Shown piece after piece: positions 4,766 to 5,263 of a stretch of DNA of 5,263 bases. How positions within the stretch are numbered: the first letter of the stretch is position 1; each line of letters starts with the position of its first letter. The stretch is from an uncultured Collinsella sp. (GTDB taxonomy: Bacteria; Actinomycetota; Coriobacteriia; Coriobacteriales; Coriobacteriaceae). Under the pieces are notes generated by a model. The model was not told where the DNA came from. It made no database searches and saw only the letters and a program-made list of their open reading frames with translations. The stretch lies in contig CABTZA010000131.1 of NCBI GenBank assembly GCA_902489225.1, positions 1 through 5,263 on the forward strand, in the 5' to 3' direction. Position numbers and translations under genes: made by a program.

Positions 4766-5263
4766 ATGCCCAGCGTTGCCGTTCTCGCCGCCGATGGCTT
4801 TGAAACTATTGAATGCTTGACCATGGTCGATGTCATGCGTCGCGGCGGCGTGCGCGCCACGCTCGTCTCGATCATGCCCACGCGTGAGGTCGTAAGCTCG
4901 CTGCAGATCCCCGTGACCTGCGATGCGCTCTTTGATGAGATCGACTTTGACGAGTACGACTGCGTCGTGCTGCCCGGCGGCCTACCCGGTGCTACCAACC
5001 TGCGCGCCGATCAGCGCGTCTGCGACGTGGTCCGCGAGTTCGCCGCAACCAAGCACGTCGCCGCCATCTGCGCCGCCCCGTTTATCCTGGGCGAGCTCGA
5101 CCTGCTCGAGGGGCGCCACGCCACGTGCTTCCCTGGCTTTGAGAAAAGCTTCCCCGAAGGCGCCTATACCGGCGAGAAGGTCACGCAAGACGGCAACATC
5201 ATCACCGCCAGCGGCATGGCCCAGTCGCTCCCCTTTGCGCTTGAGCTGCTGCGTACGCTCGCC
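4766..5263 (+). CDS. DJ-1/PfpI (ThiJ-like) family protein, 3' end beyond the window
   Basis: The 166 visible residues match the DJ-1/YajL subfamily, small cytosolic proteins with a reactive cysteine linked to oxidative-stress protection and, debatedly, to glyoxalase or deglycase activity. The opening VAVLAADGFETIE gives Glu16, the counterpart of human DJ-1 Glu18. VVLPGGLPGA is the usual strand-turn block. AAICAAP places the nucleophile-elbow cysteine at Cys102 (DJ-1 Cys106, YajL Cys106). YTGEKVTQDGNIITASG followed by PFALELL is the family C-terminal pattern. Members are usually 180-190 residues, so about 20 residues are probably missing at the right edge. No signal peptide or membrane segment is seen. 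Substrate and reaction cannot be told from sequence, and older annotations naming it a thiamine (ThiJ) enzyme should not be relied on. The likely own promoter suggests independent expression. Confidence 0.9.
   Translation, partial: MPSVAVLAADGFETIECLTMVDVMRRGGVRATLVSIMPTREVVSSLQIPVTCDALFDEIDFDEYDCVVLPGGLPGATNLRADQRVCDVVREFAATKHVAAICAAPFILGELDLLEGRHATCFPGFEKSFPEGAYTGEKVTQDGNIITASGMAQSLPFALELLRTLA

Overview
The window looks like a piece of chromosome from a high-GC actinobacterium of the class Coriobacteriia, most likely Collinsella or a close relative. This rests on coding sequence of roughly two-thirds G+C, C/G-ending codons, the flavour of the proteins (gut-type arginine deiminase, a Clostridia/Coriobacteria-like PPK1, an RlmD/RlmCD-type methyltransferase) and short TAnnnT-style -10 elements. 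The genus is inference; no 16S or other marker is present.

Layout. Positions 1-100 hold the first 33 codons of arginine deiminase (arcA) on the minus strand, running off the left edge. Positions 101-652 are a 552-bp non-coding divergent region, strikingly AT-rich in the middle (301-480 is 33% G+C by count). It carries the arcA leader, with two hairpins and a Shine-Dalgarno, and probably the ppk promoters. Positions 653-3232 encode a polyphosphate kinase (PPK1) with an unusual C-terminal extension. A strong intrinsic terminator lies at 3254-3299 and is followed at once by a likely extended -10 promoter. Positions 3346-4659 encode a TrmA/RumA-family 23S rRNA m5U methyltransferase with an Fe-S cysteine set. 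Positions 4766-5263 encode most of a DJ-1/PfpI-family protein, cut by the right edge.

How the genes relate. They do not form one obvious pathway. arcA (arginine catabolism giving ATP through carbamoyl phosphate) and ppk (ATP-to-polyphosphate storage) are divergently transcribed and share a regulatory region in which the heptamer GAACGGT/ACCGTTC recurs. Joint control by energy or stress state is possible but unproven. The methyltransferase and DJ-1 genes appear to be separate units, each with its own promoter-like sequence.

No exotic system (CRISPR, mobile element, defence island) is visible. The most interesting points are the loss of the second conserved histidine of PPK1 (E. coli His454 position is Leu475), the Ala/Pro/Glu-rich plus basic C-terminal extension of PPK1, a duplicated promoter-like element before ppk, the repeated heptamer in the divergent region, and a structured arcA leader whose G-U pair favours folding on the arcA transcript.
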